From Acanthosoma haemorrhoidale (Eukaryota > Arthropoda > Insecta > Hemiptera > Acanthosomatidae), in the NCBI GenBank assembly GCA_930367205.1, contig OV884012.1, positions 60,471,239 through 60,535,238 of the forward strand: a stretch of DNA of 64,000 bases. Reading direction: 5' to 3'. The notes below the pieces were generated by a model. The model was not told the origin of the DNA. It searched no databases and was given only the letters and a program-made list of their open reading frames with translations. The position numbers and the translations under genes are program-made. Each line of letters begins with the position of its first letter. Position 1 is the stretch's first letter. This document shows positions 1-13,110 of the stretch, piece by piece.

Positions 1-3000
1 TTATTATCCAGGTTTTTAATTTAACATGGTTTATACTGTCAATCACACTAAGTATACAATTCACGATAATCTTTATCATCGAATGGCTAGAATCTTCTAA
101 CGTGTAGGAGATAAATGTGTGCAATGTACCTTAGTATGGTGATATTTAATTATTAAACGAATAGATTTGTGGCTGCCCACTGTTTTTATTGTATATAAAT
201 CGCAAACTTTTCAATGGTTTCACTGAATCACTCTCAGATACTTCAACTAGAGAAGTGTTGATACATACAAATTGATCAACGATTTTCAAAATCAAAATTT
301 AAGGGATTAACAGGCAAATAAATGGAACACATAAATTGATAGTTAAAATGGTATAAATAATTAAAATCACAAAAACCAACAGTCAAATTAAAAACCTTAT
401 AAATATTCACAATAATTAAACCTACAATACAATTTTAAAATCTTTTTTGAAATATATTTAGACTAACGTTCCGAAATGTTTCACCCTACAGTATATACAA
501 TAATACATGGGAACTTTTATTATTTATAAAGTAATCACATCATTATAATGTTATATATTTTTTTGTCAACTAGGCTTACTTTTATTTGTTCCTTTTGGTT
601 ATGCTTAGGTGAAAATGTCCTAGAATAATGTTTTTTTTTTATTTCATTTCACGAACCCATATTACCTCTAAAGCATTTAATAAATTAAGATGGATAAAAT
701 AATACAAATTAATTTAAACAATAGACTTCTTATTCACCTCAGTAGATTTGTTAATTCTGCGGAAGCAGCGCAATTAGACACGTTTAGTGAGAAGGCTCAC
801 CTGAGAGAAGAAGAGTTTTAAGTAAGCGAAATCTTCCAGCTTTTGATGTTATATGTCATTTTTTTGTCAGTTTTAATTTTATCTTTTCGATCTTGTTTAG
901 CAGTTTTAGACGGTTACTTTAAGAGGCTTCTCTTAGGACTTAAGAATTTATATGCTGGTAGAATTTAGTCGAGATTCCTTCGCTCAAACCGAGGGAAGAG
1001 TCGGCTGACGGGGAGGGACTGACGACCGGTAATAGCCGAGGAGGTAATAAGAAGGTGAGAAAAGAGAAATAGGGAGGTGGCAGCTGGCTGGGCTTATTGA
1101 ATAGCTTCGACCCTCGGCCAGAAAAAGTTCACCGGGCAATCTTTCACTGGGCCACTCAATGCTCCACGTCCTCTCACTGTCTTTGCCTGTCTCTCTGACT
1201 GTTCTTCTCCGTCTCTCCCTATCTCATTCTCGTGTCTCATTCTGCTTCCTCAGTTTTATTTTGCTTTTAAAGTTAAATTACATTTATTAGCTTACTAGTC
1301 AAGAAGATAATCTGCAGCAGAATTCAACCCTTTCATAATTATATACCATTATATCGAGCGGCGGGGTTTATTGGTTCAAGTAAACAAACATACAAAATAT
1401 TTAATTCAAAAAACCTAACTTTCATAATATAAATTTACAAATTATCTAAATGTCGTCTAATTTGTCTTCCAAATTTTTTTTATTTATATTTCACAAGTGA
1501 TTTCAGTGGCTCAGTTCAAATACTCAGAATGCTGCTAAGTACAGGCACTTGATAATGGTGGTATAGGATGCTGAACGCTTTCGGAAAAAAAAAATAAAAC
1601 TTGTGGGTATTAAAATTGGATGTTATTTGGAGGTGTTTAGGACTCCAAAAATTTCAGAACAATCAGTTTTACGACCAATATCATTTAGCATAAATGCAGA
1701 AAGACTAATGACGATTCCATTGGATTTTGAAAGCTGAGCCTTTTCCCCGTCGGGCTCGGATGAAAACCTATCATTCCTGCATTATTGGCTTGTTTTTAAT
1801 GAATCTGATTTAACAAACCCCTGCTCACCCCGTGAAAAATCTCTGTTTATGACCGGGGAAGATGCAAATACGATTTGACCCCAACTCATCCCACGGGCAA
1901 TGTTTTGCTACGGATATTAAATATAGCTCCCTTCCCAGTTAAGAGTAGCGGCCAATTAAAAGGACCCCCCCTCCCTCTCTTTATAACGAGGGATGTAAAT
2001 TCCACACCGCCTCGTTTCTGTTTGGTGGTTTTTTGCGTTTAGGTGCGAGGGGCCTGTTTATGAGTGCTAGTAAATCAAATACCGCTGACAGAAATATGCT
2101 CGCCGCCATTGTCCCAAGGAGATCAATTTGATTCTCCCTGCGTATGGTGAAAATGGCGTTATCCCCTCCCCACATCCATGGTTGGTCTACTGTCTTCGTT
2201 AGTCTCGATTTAAATTTAAAAAAAAACAGTTTAAAAATAAGTAAGCTGAAATGGATAATTTAAATTAAAAGAGCCAACCGGAAAGTTCCCAGACGTTTCA
2301 CGATTCAAACATAATTATCCCAGTAGGGAACGAGCTCTGGGATCCTCGGGCTCTGTCCAACTTTCCCTCTGGAATTCTTAGTTTGACATAGAATAAACTT
2401 TTATCAACTAGTTTAAATTGAAAAGAAACACTGCTCAGGGGTTTTCCCTGCTGAGCGCTCGATGGATGTAATATGTCTGACGGTTGTGTTTCAGTTAGAT
2501 TGAACCAAAATTGTATACTTACTCTAAGATAAATTTCTCATTTACTATTAACTAAGCACTTCCGATGATTAATCATCATCAAATTCAGATTATGCTTTAT
2601 ACCACAGCAGCTAATGTTAATTTAATTCATTTTGAACATTCCTAATAAAACGAGATATACTTAACATGAGTTTTCTTCTATCATTATTCTAATTTTTTGC
2701 AATGATTATTGACTTATATATACTGAATGATTCAAATATTATATGACCTAAACTAAATACTAAATAATAGATGAATTCGTCGGTTTTAGTATTTAAAAAA
2801 AAGACTACCCTTGTCATCATCAGAACATTTCACTATCTCTATTCTTAGTCGTCTCATTAACACTATAAAATAATCGCAAATTACGATATTTTTTCATAAT
2901 TAAATTTTCTTTTTATATATATATTTCTTTTTATATATATAAAAAATAGTCTTTTTTTTTACCAATAATCATTAAAGATTGTTACATGTTGGACTGTGGA

Positions 3001-6000
3001 GCTCAACTATCAATAACTCTACTAGTGGGCATTGTACCCCTTATTTGTTGAAAAACATTTAATTCATTTAGTTCGTGTAGTTAATTTTACTTAGCGATTT
3101 TCTTCAGCAGTGAACCCTCTTTCTCTTTTCCTAACAGGATCAATCTTGATCTAACATCTGGATAAAAGGCTTTTGTGAGTAAATAAACATATAAAAAAAC
3201 TAAATTTACCATTTAATTTCCGGTGAGCACAGGTACTAAGTGAGCTGTAAGAGGGGAAAAAAGGGGTTCTTAACTTTACAGCTCCAACCTGCATAGACGT
3301 GTAAGACGTATTGTAACTGGAAAGAAAAGGTTATATGGATAATTAGGAACTTTAGTTCGTAGGATTCGTAACCTAACTTTAGTTACCCATCGATCTTTAC
3401 AACTAAGATGTGTTCCTTTGGCCTAACCTTGACCTTGACCACAAGGTGCATACAAATAACAAACTACAATTAATTGTAGACTGTCCTTGGCCATAAGACA
3501 TATGTATTTACTAAGTTATTACCTCAAGGGGAAATAAAATCAATTTTTTTTTTTCTGACCGTGGAATTGTTTGCAAACTTGATCAACTCCATTGTCCAGG
3601 GTCACTATTTAAATAAAACATCGTCATTTCCATCATTTCTGTTCATAAAATGACGCCTTCGCTTCCTGTGGTAGTCTTGCGTATGAAAATCGTTTTTTTT
3701 TTTAATATCTTTAATATATATTTAAGTTTTTGATTAGAAACTTTTCTTATAATAGCATAATATTTCTTCTTCGTTCACGATATTTTTATTGAAAATGAAT
3801 ACTATATCAAACATTAAAGGTTAAATTTGAAAACCGCAATTGAAAATTAGTTGAAGAATTCATAACGAGAATTTGAAATTGATTAAAAAAAGAAATAAAG
3901 TAGAGATGCTCAAATTAGGGCAAGGAGACAGCGGTGACGAATTGTGAGTGAGATTGACCCGTTGGTTGCACGAGGAATGCATGGTTAACTCCTAATTTCG
4001 GAAACCGGCGAATTAGAAATTCACAAGCTAAATCCGAGCTCCTTTCAAAGGTTCCATTACGTGTCCTGAATAGCTCCTATTGGTGGTTTTTAATAAGATG
4101 TTCCAAGGTTTCCAGCATTCCCACCGGGCAGTAAATCTTGGAGTTTCGTGGTGTGAATGAAAATTATTCGGAGAAGCGGTCACAGCCATGCGTTGTATTT
4201 TTTAATATGCCATTGCGTAATAATAAATACAGTCAGCTCATCATAGTCCCAACCTCGAAAACTCCTCACCTCCTCATTACGGTAAATCGGAAAAAATCCT
4301 ATTTATTTTACACTCGTAATTACGAAACTGTTCTACAATTCATCAATTATTTTATTTTCAATAATAATGTTTACTTTCAACTTCCAAGTACTGTTAAGTT
4401 GTAGAAGCCAATTATTAAACAATTCAGTTGACACAAATGCCTCTCTTTTTCTTCATATGAAGTAGGAAAAGATTCGATGCCCTTGAAGCATCTAAGATTC
4501 TTATCTCATCCTAAAAAAGATGTTTACGTTTTTCAATACATGTTTGTGTCAAGCAGCAAAATATTTTTATCATTACTATATGCGTATTCCCCCAATGACA
4601 CTTTTCGTATTTACTACTCATTATATCTTATACCCTTATATCTCAAACATGTAATTTTTTACAAATATATATACGTAAAAGACTCTACATTTGCTCTGTT
4701 TGCAGTTTTTCATACTTTCACATTTATGTACTATGTGTAGTTAAAAAAATATTAACACTTTCGATTTTTTTTTCTTGATTTTTTTTATTTCGCTCTTCTT
4801 GATAAATATAACTCCTTTTTTTTTTTAAGACGAGTGCGAATGATGTACTCAATTTTCTGTTTTTGTGGTCTTCCCCTGTTCAACCCAGTGACATGAGAGT
4901 TTTCAACGAGATTTCATTAAATGACGTAATCACGTGAAAAATTCCTCTAATTAACATCATTCAATGATATTGATCAGACACACGATATTGAAAAATAATA
5001 TCTATATTTTAGTGGGCAGAAAAATATGAGGATATAAAATCAGAGTTTAACTCCTGATGAACGGTATGTAGTCTAACTACGTTGATAGAGATAATCCTTT
5101 AACTCAATACATTTTTTAAATACAAATAGACACTTTATCTGTCAATTCATCTCTTTATATTTAAAATAAACTTCATAACATGCTTGGGATACACACACTA
5201 ATATTTGTCTACGTGTTTTATCTAATGACAATAATATCCATTATATGACTTTAACCCAACCCATGTTGAATTAGAGGTATGCTATTCAGCATTTTAGTTC
5301 CGATTGCATTTCAGTCCGGTGCTGTTAAAAATGAAACCACTCCCATGAAAAATAATTATGTTTCATTAATGATTTACTTGGTACACAAAAATAAATAATT
5401 TCCTATCATACTGAGAAGGGTTTCAAATACTACCTTTAAGATTGATAATATTTAATATTTCCTGGAGCTATAATTGCAAATAAATATAACGATTATCATT
5501 AAAACTGTCTTCGCAACTTTATAGACTCCTAACTCGTTGTGTGTGTGTCATTTGGAGTGATTTTGTTGTTGTTTGTTTTTATGAGGGGGGTTAAGTAGGT
5601 TTTGCACTATAATTTTTCTATTTAACAACAGGTCCTTTGTCTTTTAGAGAATTTCATTATGTGTGTGCTCTATATGTATGGTTGCCAGATTCCAGAGTGT
5701 CTTTAAAATACAATTAAAACGTAAAAATAAAATACATTTATTTGTAGAAAAACTGAAACAAAAAAAAAAAATTCCAACTGTGACGTGATATAAAATTCAC
5801 TGTTTGGTTAGACATTCAAACCACATCTTTCATAACATGTACCACTCATCATAAGTGTAACCAGCACACCGTGAGTCTTGTGTTAATTAACTTTGGAACA
5901 TAGATTGTTCTGGCGGAGTCAAGAGGTAATACATAACAGTAATTAAACAATCAAAGCATAACTATTAGGATATTACGCTACATGACAATCTGGAGCAGTC

Positions 6001-6739
6001 TAGAACCTCGTTGTGGCCATTCGACTGTCTGGGGAATATTTGTTTTTTCTGAGGCCGGTGGGAGGTAGGTAGTCTTGGCGCTTTGTTGCGGTCCCGAGGC
6101 GAGGCACACTGCAAATATTTCCTCCCCGCTGACTGGCAGAAACACAATTATTTGGTTTGCCTGTTAGCGCCTAGGCCTAAGTCAATATCCCAGGCTTCTA
6201 TTAACATGTTCAGAAGAATCTTGTCTCCTTCCTCTAACAACCTCAGGGACTGGCGGGACCCGTGACCCGTGCTCCTTTGGGACCGGGATAACAACCTAGG
6301 TCGCATACTATAGTGCACAAATAAACTTCGCTCACAAAGGATAATCTCATGTTGGTTTAGGACAAACAATTGCCAGAGATTCCTTGTTGGTAATATTTAA
6401 GAGAACGGATAGAATTGAATAGAAAAAACATTTAGTTCTGGAACCAAGTCTCCCCAATTGAATAATAATGAAGTACAAATAATGAATTATTTTCTGGAAA
6501 ACAAAAGAAATATTACATCTTATATCTTATTAACAAAGTAAAATAAAATGTAAAAGTCTATTAGACATTAAAATTATATTGCTTCAGCACAACATAATTC
6601 AGTAAATGCAAGTACAGCATTAAATTAAATGAAGAGTTACAAATCAATACACCCATAATAACAAACATGCTAAATATAAAATAGGTGCAAGTTAAACATC
6701 AAGATATATATAGTAACGTAGTATAAATAAATCGTTACG
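1..6739. other. Intergenic/intronic AT-rich DNA, no gene seen
   Basis: No coding exon or RNA gene could be recognised. The sequence is AT-rich with many A and T homopolymers and an imperfect tandem duplication of a TTTCTTTTTATATATATA unit at about 2905-2940. GC-richer, higher-complexity blocks stand out at about 960-1250, 1740-1960, 3910-4110 and 5990-6300. They have no long open frame and are plausible regulatory or conserved non-coding DNA, but only cross-species alignment could show that. Confidence 0.5.
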
Positions 6740-6742
6740 AGC

Positions 6743-8095
6743 CTAACAAACGTATTTTTGGATGATGAAGAGATGTTGGAATTGGACGGTTTTGAGTGTT
6801 CCTAAGGGTGAAGCTTGGTGGATATTGGGAGGTAGAGAATTCCAGAAGAGAGCGAAGCATGAACGCCCTATGCTGAAGTTTAGTGACCATGAGTAAAGGT
6901 CAGGGATAAGGGATATTGTGTTCCGGGAGTAGGCTGAGGGTTTAAACTGCAGAATCTTGTTCATGTAAGAAAGATAATGTAATCTCGCATCACCAAGAAC
7001 ATTAATGGCCTAGAAAATGACTGGGGAAGTATTGTGCACGGAAGGAGTTCATGAGCCACCCTAATTCAGCGTAGAGGTGAGAGATGTGGGGCCCGCTGTG
7101 GAGTCCCTAAGACAAATCTAAAGAAGCTAGTTATGATTCACTTCCCATGTTCTCTAGAACCCCAAACACCATGCAGCGATAGTCGGAATGAGGGGGGCAT
7201 AAGGAGTTGAGGGCTGAGATGGCGAAAACTATGGAAAAGTTTAAGGGGACCTATTGACCAACGGGAAATTTGGGAGATGTCTTGGTTGCTTGGTATGGGA
7301 TATCCTTAGCTTTTGAACGATGAAGCAGGAAGTATTAGATTGGCCATTAAGGCTTAAATCAGGGGAAAAAAACAAGCTAGGAAAGTGGAGCCTAAAACAA
7401 TTGGGAGAGTTCTCGCCTCGTTTAACCCTGGTTCATTCAGATATTCGCATGCAGTGATTCGATCTAGGACTCCCTGGATCCTGGCAAACGCAGCTAATTA
7501 ATCGAAGGGGGAAGGACAACTAGATTTAGTAGCCGTCAGTGTAAAGGTGATGGGAACAATGATGGAGAGATTTAGGGAGATCGTTGATGTAGGAACTAAA
7601 AATAAGTAAAGAAATTTTCCACTCCTGGGCTACGTCCGAGGACTGTAACTGCTTGAGTTATCTGGTTAGAGAGGAATGATTGCAACCAGTGGATAGAGCT
7701 AATGGAAAATGTGAATGATTTAACGTGGAAAGAAGGATTTAAAGGTAATTCTAACAAACGCTGTTTATGAAATCCAAGAGGATTAGGAATGTCAGCTTTC
7801 GTTGATCAATATGAATGCCCCTAATGATATTAGCCAGTGCAGCTTGTTTCGAGCAGCCGAAGAAAACTTGATTATAAAGGACTCTTGAAGGAAATTGGAC
7901 ATTTTACATTAGACTAGTCCCTCAAGAGGTTTGGAGAGGTTAGAAAGGATGGCAACTGGGTAATAGTGTTTTGGAAATAAAGAGTTTTCTTTTTTTGGAG
8001 GGTTGGACTAACAACTAAGAAATTGGGAAGACTTTGGGAACATTGCATATATGGAGAAAACAGGCAGGATAACTGGAAGGTATAGTTATATTAAA
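6743..8095 (-). mobile_element. Decayed non-LTR retrotransposon, reverse transcriptase region
   Basis: Reading the minus strand from 8095 downward gives, in the order expected for a LINE reverse transcriptase but in shifting frames, a YLPVILPVFS-like segment (about 8045-8090; compare NYRPISLLPVFSKI), WLQSFLSNQ (about 7663-7695), YINDLPKS (about 7571-7600), LYTDG in place of the catalytic YADD box (about 7532-7550), a CMRI...LSLNG stretch (about 7300-7470), and the C-terminal FWNSLPPNIHQ signature (about 6820-6850). Seeing all of these in order makes the identification secure, although many frameshifts and stops have accumulated and the second catalytic Asp of YADD is replaced by Gly. Clade was not determined; the WNSLPP ending is typical of CR1/L2/Rex-like LINEs. 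No target duplication or poly(A) end was found. It is inactive. Confidence 0.75.
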
Positions 8096-10424
8096 TTGGC
8101 AGGTGTACCAGCAGAACCAGTAGTGTTAAAGCATGGTGTCACTTAGTGCGTTTAACAAATAAAATATTTGTCTAGCAAAATAACGGAGTATTTCTTCATT
8201 TCTAAGATTTAAAAATACTCACCGAAGTCCCACGAGTATCTCTCGAGATTATTTCTGCATTCTTATATTTAAAAAAAAATCAATTTTGTTCAGGTATGAA
8301 ATTTGAATGAAGGCAAATTTAGTCACCAAAAATTGAGGAACAGAAGTTTTAAATAATATAAATCCAAGCCAAATGGTCTAGGGATTAAACAATTATTGTA
8401 CATACAAAATGTGTTTGTTTCAATTAACTTATATTCACCGACCATTTGAATTTTCTGAGATGTCAGAAGTTTCGGAATCGCTTAATTCACTAAGAACTTC
8501 CAGAATACGGAATAAAATAATATCAGAGGTTTGCAAATAAACATGTCCAATAAAATGTACTGTGTGGTTATAATTAATCAAAATATACATTAACAAATCA
8601 AAAACGATTAATAGCTGTAAACATAAATGCGTTTTTTTTTCAATTCCTCCTATGCAATCCAATGATACAATGACAGGATATCCCGTCGCGTTATTATTTA
8701 TGGAATTTTTTCAAACCTGCAAGCATCCACATTCCATTGATTCCAAATCGTTATTATTTCAGTAGAAACATATTTCCAATGTTTGAAATATTTCTTCAAC
8801 TGAAACACAACTCACAATCGGATGTGAACCTTAATATTCATTTCATCGCAAGTTGAGATATAAGAAACTAAAAACAGCATTTAAGGAGAGCTCTTACAAA
8901 TATTTAATATATATAATATAATCCAAAGACCCAGAAGTCTTTTATTATAATTAATTTGTATATCTATTTATATTAGTTTCATTGCCACTTTCTTACTTTT
9001 ATTCTTGATAATTAGCCATTTATTTTATTTTTATCATTAATTTAAGTAAGCCTTTACACAGATTAATAGTGATTTATATAAGATTGACATAACAGCCATG
9101 GTAGATATATTCAAATAAATTACCTCTTTACTTACATTGTGACGTGAAATAAATAAATACCAATAGACCAATAATAATCATTCACAACATGCAAAATATT
9201 TAAAATAGAAGACTAAATATGGTAAATTTATTTGTTAATGAGAAATATATTGTCAGCGCCAAAGTTCGAGCCCGGGAACTTCTGAATACCATTACCAATC
9301 GGGCTACATATAACTTATAAACTGATAGGTCATTTTCCTACAATGTTGACATTAAAAATATCGAAATTTATCTAAAACAAAAAGTTATAAACAGCAAAGG
9401 GTAAATCGTAAATACAACTTCGTGGATCCTGTCTGGCTAACAGACAACAAATCGAAACAACTTTATGGTTCAGTCGATATCGAATTTTAATAAGCATATG
9501 TTTCTGGATACCGTTCTTTTGTGACACACTTCTTCATGTCAGTGATATTTGGTACTTTTACTGGGGGCCCTATAATTAACGTATTCGTATTAACGTATTA
9601 TAATTAACGTGTACCCAATTTTCTGAATTAACAAATGAAATAATATTGGTCAAACATACAGCACAACTAATAATTGTCGATATCGAGTAAAAGTTATTTT
9701 ATCAGGTAATAACACACCCCGAACATTTTCCACATTTTTCAAAACCGTATTCTCTTATATTGTTTCAATTTTTTTAAGTCCGACAAGTGGAACTTTTCAT
9801 TTTCGGCAAGTACATCTAAGATTAGGGAATCCTTCTAAGGGATAAAGTTTGCCCTTATCCTTAACACAAATATTGCACGGTATTAAAAAAACCTTTCCTA
9901 CTTGTGCCTTTTATAACGCCACATACATATGGATGAAAAATCCCAATCCTGCATAACGAGTTAGGCCCAGGCCCACGTATTTACAAACGCCATAGCACCT
10001 CGGCAGAACAATTTCACTGTGGCACTTTTTCATTTTGATATTAAAACGTACTTTATTTTTTTTTATTTTCTCATTAGGAAATTCCGTTGATTAATAAGGT
10101 AGTTTGTTAACTCAATAACTCGTCCACCAACCAAAATTTTGTTGTATTATCATGGTACTAAACCAAATGAAAAAAAAAAAAAACATTAGCACGAATTAAA
10201 TTATAAAAAGTCCATCAATTCCGTAAACTTGTGAAAAATTTATCCAATGTTCAAAATGTCAAATCTTAAATAAAACAGTGTAGTCTGAAGTGACTTTAAA
10301 TAAGGCCACATTTAATTGATTTTTTTCTTCTATCTACAAATAAATGTTTTAAATAAAAAAAAAATTATATAATAAGCTTTATATAATAATTTAGTTAAGT
10401 GTGGAGTATCGCACAACTAAGGGT
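8096..10424. other. AT-rich DNA without recognisable gene
   Basis: No gene was seen. A T-arm/B-box-like motif AGTTCGAGCCC lies at 9263-9273. On the opposite strand TAGCCCGATTGG (9295-9306) resembles a pol III A box, so this spot may be a very degraded tRNA-derived SINE. The short directly repeated run TATTAACGTATTATAATTAA near 9585-9610 is low-complexity. Confidence 0.4.
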
Positions 10425-10545
10425 ATCAATGATCTTACTAATTGCTCCTTCTTGATTTATTTCCTAAACTTCAAGAAATTATGTATATGGAGAAGAACAC
10501 ATAGGATAATTGGAAGACATGGTTTTCTTAAATCAACATTGACTC
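10425..10545 (-). repeat. Possible second fragment of the non-LTR family at 6.7-8.1 kb
   Basis: Positions 10483-10522 match 8047-8085 at roughly 30 of 39 bases by eye with one gap, in the same orientation. At 8.05 kb this sequence encodes, on the minus strand, the ILPVFS-like start of the reverse transcriptase. The match is short and no further RT motif could be read around it, so this may be a tiny relic of the same family or a chance match. Confidence 0.25.
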
Positions 10546-10682
10546 CAATTAAGATTTTTCATGATGAACCTTACTCCTTCTTGATTGATTTCACGAATTT
10601 CCCACATAAATCCAAATCCGGGTTCTCTAACACACCCTCAGACAGCTTTTTTTATGTAAATATTTCAAAAAATTGTAATTAA

Positions 10683-11860
10683 ATCTGATTTATTTTACTA
10701 ATTTCTTTTAGTTTAAATGACAATATAATCTGTTATTTTTTTCTCGTGTACTATACCTACTGCTCTCTGCCTGAACCCCCCGCGGTCGAGGTGCTGTAGA
10801 CGGCCTGTGAGGTGAAAAGTAATCGTATAAATGATGCCGTGACTGTGGACTCGCTGAGGGAATGTTTGTTAGAGATTGGCTATAATTCTTTTATAGAAGG
10901 GTGGTTAGGCAGGGGAGGGCACCCCTATTATTAGCTGACTAAAAGATGAGCCCACCACTAGGATTTATTCAGCACTGGATCAATGCTGTGTGGGAACTGC
11001 CGCTTTCTTATCATGCAATGGACGTTCCTTTAAACGTCTCCTACTAAAAAAAGTTCTACTTCCTTTACACTTCCCTTTTGGTCAAAAACAACAAGGGGTC
11101 TTATTACTAATGATAGGGAATATTTGATCCTGCACATACGAGTAGGTTGTTGCCTTCCTTATACGTCCAGTAGTAGAAGGTAGAAGATACCATATACGCC
11201 AGTATCATTGAACAAATAACATTTTCAGCGTATGGTCAATTTAAACCTCATACGCTATTTCTATTGTTTGCTTTCGAATCATTGTTTCTTTTAAATATCT
11301 TTGAATTTATTTCGGAAATTCTAGTTAGCAGCTAAGGCTTGAGAAATCTGATTTTTTCACGTTTAATTTATTTTCCATCTTTCCCCTGATTAAATTTTAA
11401 CTAAAAACTAAACAAACGCAACGTGAGGTATTTTACAATATATTCTGAAAATGTCAAATCTATGAAATCATATTTGAGACCACTATCCTAGAATACAATG
11501 ACGTTCATCCTGAAGCCTCTTCCTTTAGGATTGTAATCTTTCAATATTCATTCAATAGGTTTTTAAAAACATAATGCTTTGTTGTTAACACACCAATGTT
11601 TATAAATCACAAATTTTTGAATCTATAAATAGAACATAATCTGTGATTTGGAAGTCCACTAATAGTTTGATCGGTTTTGTTGCTTCATTGATCTATTGAA
11701 TTACCAGAGTTAGCTCTTTTTAAAACGCAATTTTGTATGCATAACTGTGTAATAATCCGACTAGTTTTTTTTCTTAGCTCTCAAACTTATGAAAGTAGGA
11801 TGTGGGAAAAATAAAGGAAAATTATTTTGGGCTAATGAGTGCCTTTCATTAAGGGGAGTC
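10683..11860. other. No gene seen
   Basis: AT-rich DNA containing a moderately GC-rich block at about 10775-10990. No reading frame or repeat with recognisable homology was found. CATATACGCC / AGCGTATGG / CATACGCT near 11190-11260 are short overlapping inverted motifs of unknown meaning. Confidence 0.4.
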
Positions 11861-11861
11861 C

Positions 11862-12490
11862 CCCATTTGAAGGATGTATGAGAAGAATATAGGGTCTGGA
11901 ATGCCTAGCGGGGTGGAATCAGAAGGTAGTGAGAGTCTACCGAGGGTGGAGCCTAGGGGTACCTAGGCAATGGTTTGTAGGTCAAGCCTGGCCCGCCCAG
12001 GGGCCTGAAATAAGTCGGCCTCTCGGCCGGAAGGTCGACCCTGCTTAAACAGGTAGATGGGGTCTTGTAGCATAGATGGGGTTAAGTCGGCCGGGAGATC
12101 GGCCTCGATCTTTCGGCTGGGTGTAGATCTTCAGTATCCGTCAGGGGGCTAGGGTTCGATCACGTCCATCTGTCTCCAGGCTTCGGCGGTCCAGCAGTGC
12201 TTCCATCTGACGGGCATTAGTGGTGGTTGAAGGTCGGAGAATAGTGGGTTGTGGCTGTGTCGGAGTGAGTCGAAAAATTTGATGTGCCTTCTCTTGATGA
12301 AATCTTGAATGGTGAGCACTTCAAATTTTTTATGCATCTCGTCTGCCTTCATTCGGTCGAACGGGGTATGTTTGAGGGAGTTGTGGAGAACTCTGTTCTG
12401 AAATTGCTGGATCGTTTTGAGAGTGTTAGGAGTCAGCATCTTCATAATGTTTAATACCAATTGTATATCTATTTTATTCATTATTGTCAA
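11862..12490 (-). mobile_element. Jockey-type non-LTR retrotransposon, RT C-terminus and GC-rich 3' UTR (family A-like)
   Basis: The minus strand is open for 113 codons (12490-12149) and ends in a TGA. The peptide has the typical C-terminal tail of Jockey-like reverse transcriptases: a FQNRVLHNS segment, EMHKKFEVLTIQDFIKRRH, and FFDSLRHSHNPLF. This corresponds to the family pattern FQ-x-x-VLR ... LH-x-DL ... F-x-H-x-NPL. The frame has no plausible start, so the copy is 5'-truncated. Downstream of the stop, 12148-11862 is strikingly GC-rich for this window and carries two near-copies of GGCCGA...CCGGCCGACTTA. That is best explained as the element's own 3' UTR. A related C-terminus is at 29.6-29.8 kb. 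No poly(A) or target duplication was identified. The family is well supported; exact ends are approximate. Confidence 0.7.
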
Positions 12491-12715
12491 CGGGCTTCAT
12501 ATTATTTGTGGCATCGAGTATACGAGAGCGTACCTAAAAGAAGCCGAACTGAGGTTGTATGTGGCGAAGTTTATATAGTAGCGGGTTTCACCGGTAGAAT
12601 TGTGTAAAACAACTTTTCACCACTCGGTATGCCATGGGCCGTCACTGTACAAGATTCCATTCTGCTTTTGTTCATTTATTTGTGACAGCTGTTTTACGGG
12701 CTTGTCGTTTTTGTG

Positions 12716-13110
12716 ATGGCTGATTTTCGTGAACAGCGCGCGGCCGTGAAGTTTTGCTTCCTGCTCGGGAAAACTGCCACAAAAACTCTTGATGTCTTAA
12801 AAGTGGCCTACAAGGATGATGCTATGAGGGGAACGTAAGTGTTTTCCGTTTTAAAAGTGGGGAAATGTCAATCAATGATCAACCAAGCTCTACACCTCCT
12901 TCGACGGCCCGAATCAACGATAATGTCGAGAAAATTCACAAAATCGTCGGGAAGATCGACCACGGATCATTGAAGAAGTTGTGGGCAAATCAGAAAGGAA
13001 CTTGGAGTTCAGTACAGTGAATTTTAAGTGAAGGGGTGAGAAAGGTGGGTGTAAAATTTGTTCTTCGACTGCTGACTGCACAGCAAAAACAAGGTCGCTT
13101 GGAAGTATTT
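12716..13110 (+). pseudogene. Mariner transposase N-terminal fragment, broken
   Basis: From the ATG at 12716 the translation begins MADFREQRAAVKFCFLLGK and continues TATKTLDVLKVAYKDDAM, then with frame changes KSGEMSINDQPSSTPPSTAR, IEKIH-like and VQ-ILSEG text, ending KFVLRLLTAQQKQGRLEV. This is the ordinary N-terminal half of a mariner transposase: a helix-turn-helix DNA-binding domain, an RFK-x-GR-x-S-x-DD linker resembling KSGEMSIND, a second HTH (usually SYGSVQ-x-IL), then the KFVPRLLT-x-EQK-x-R segment just before the catalytic domain. The segment that should read VYEWF-x-RF is shortened, several stops are present, and the D,D34D catalytic domain is absent beyond about 13110, where a T-rich tract begins. 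No terminal inverted repeat was identified. Inactive relic. Confidence 0.8.
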
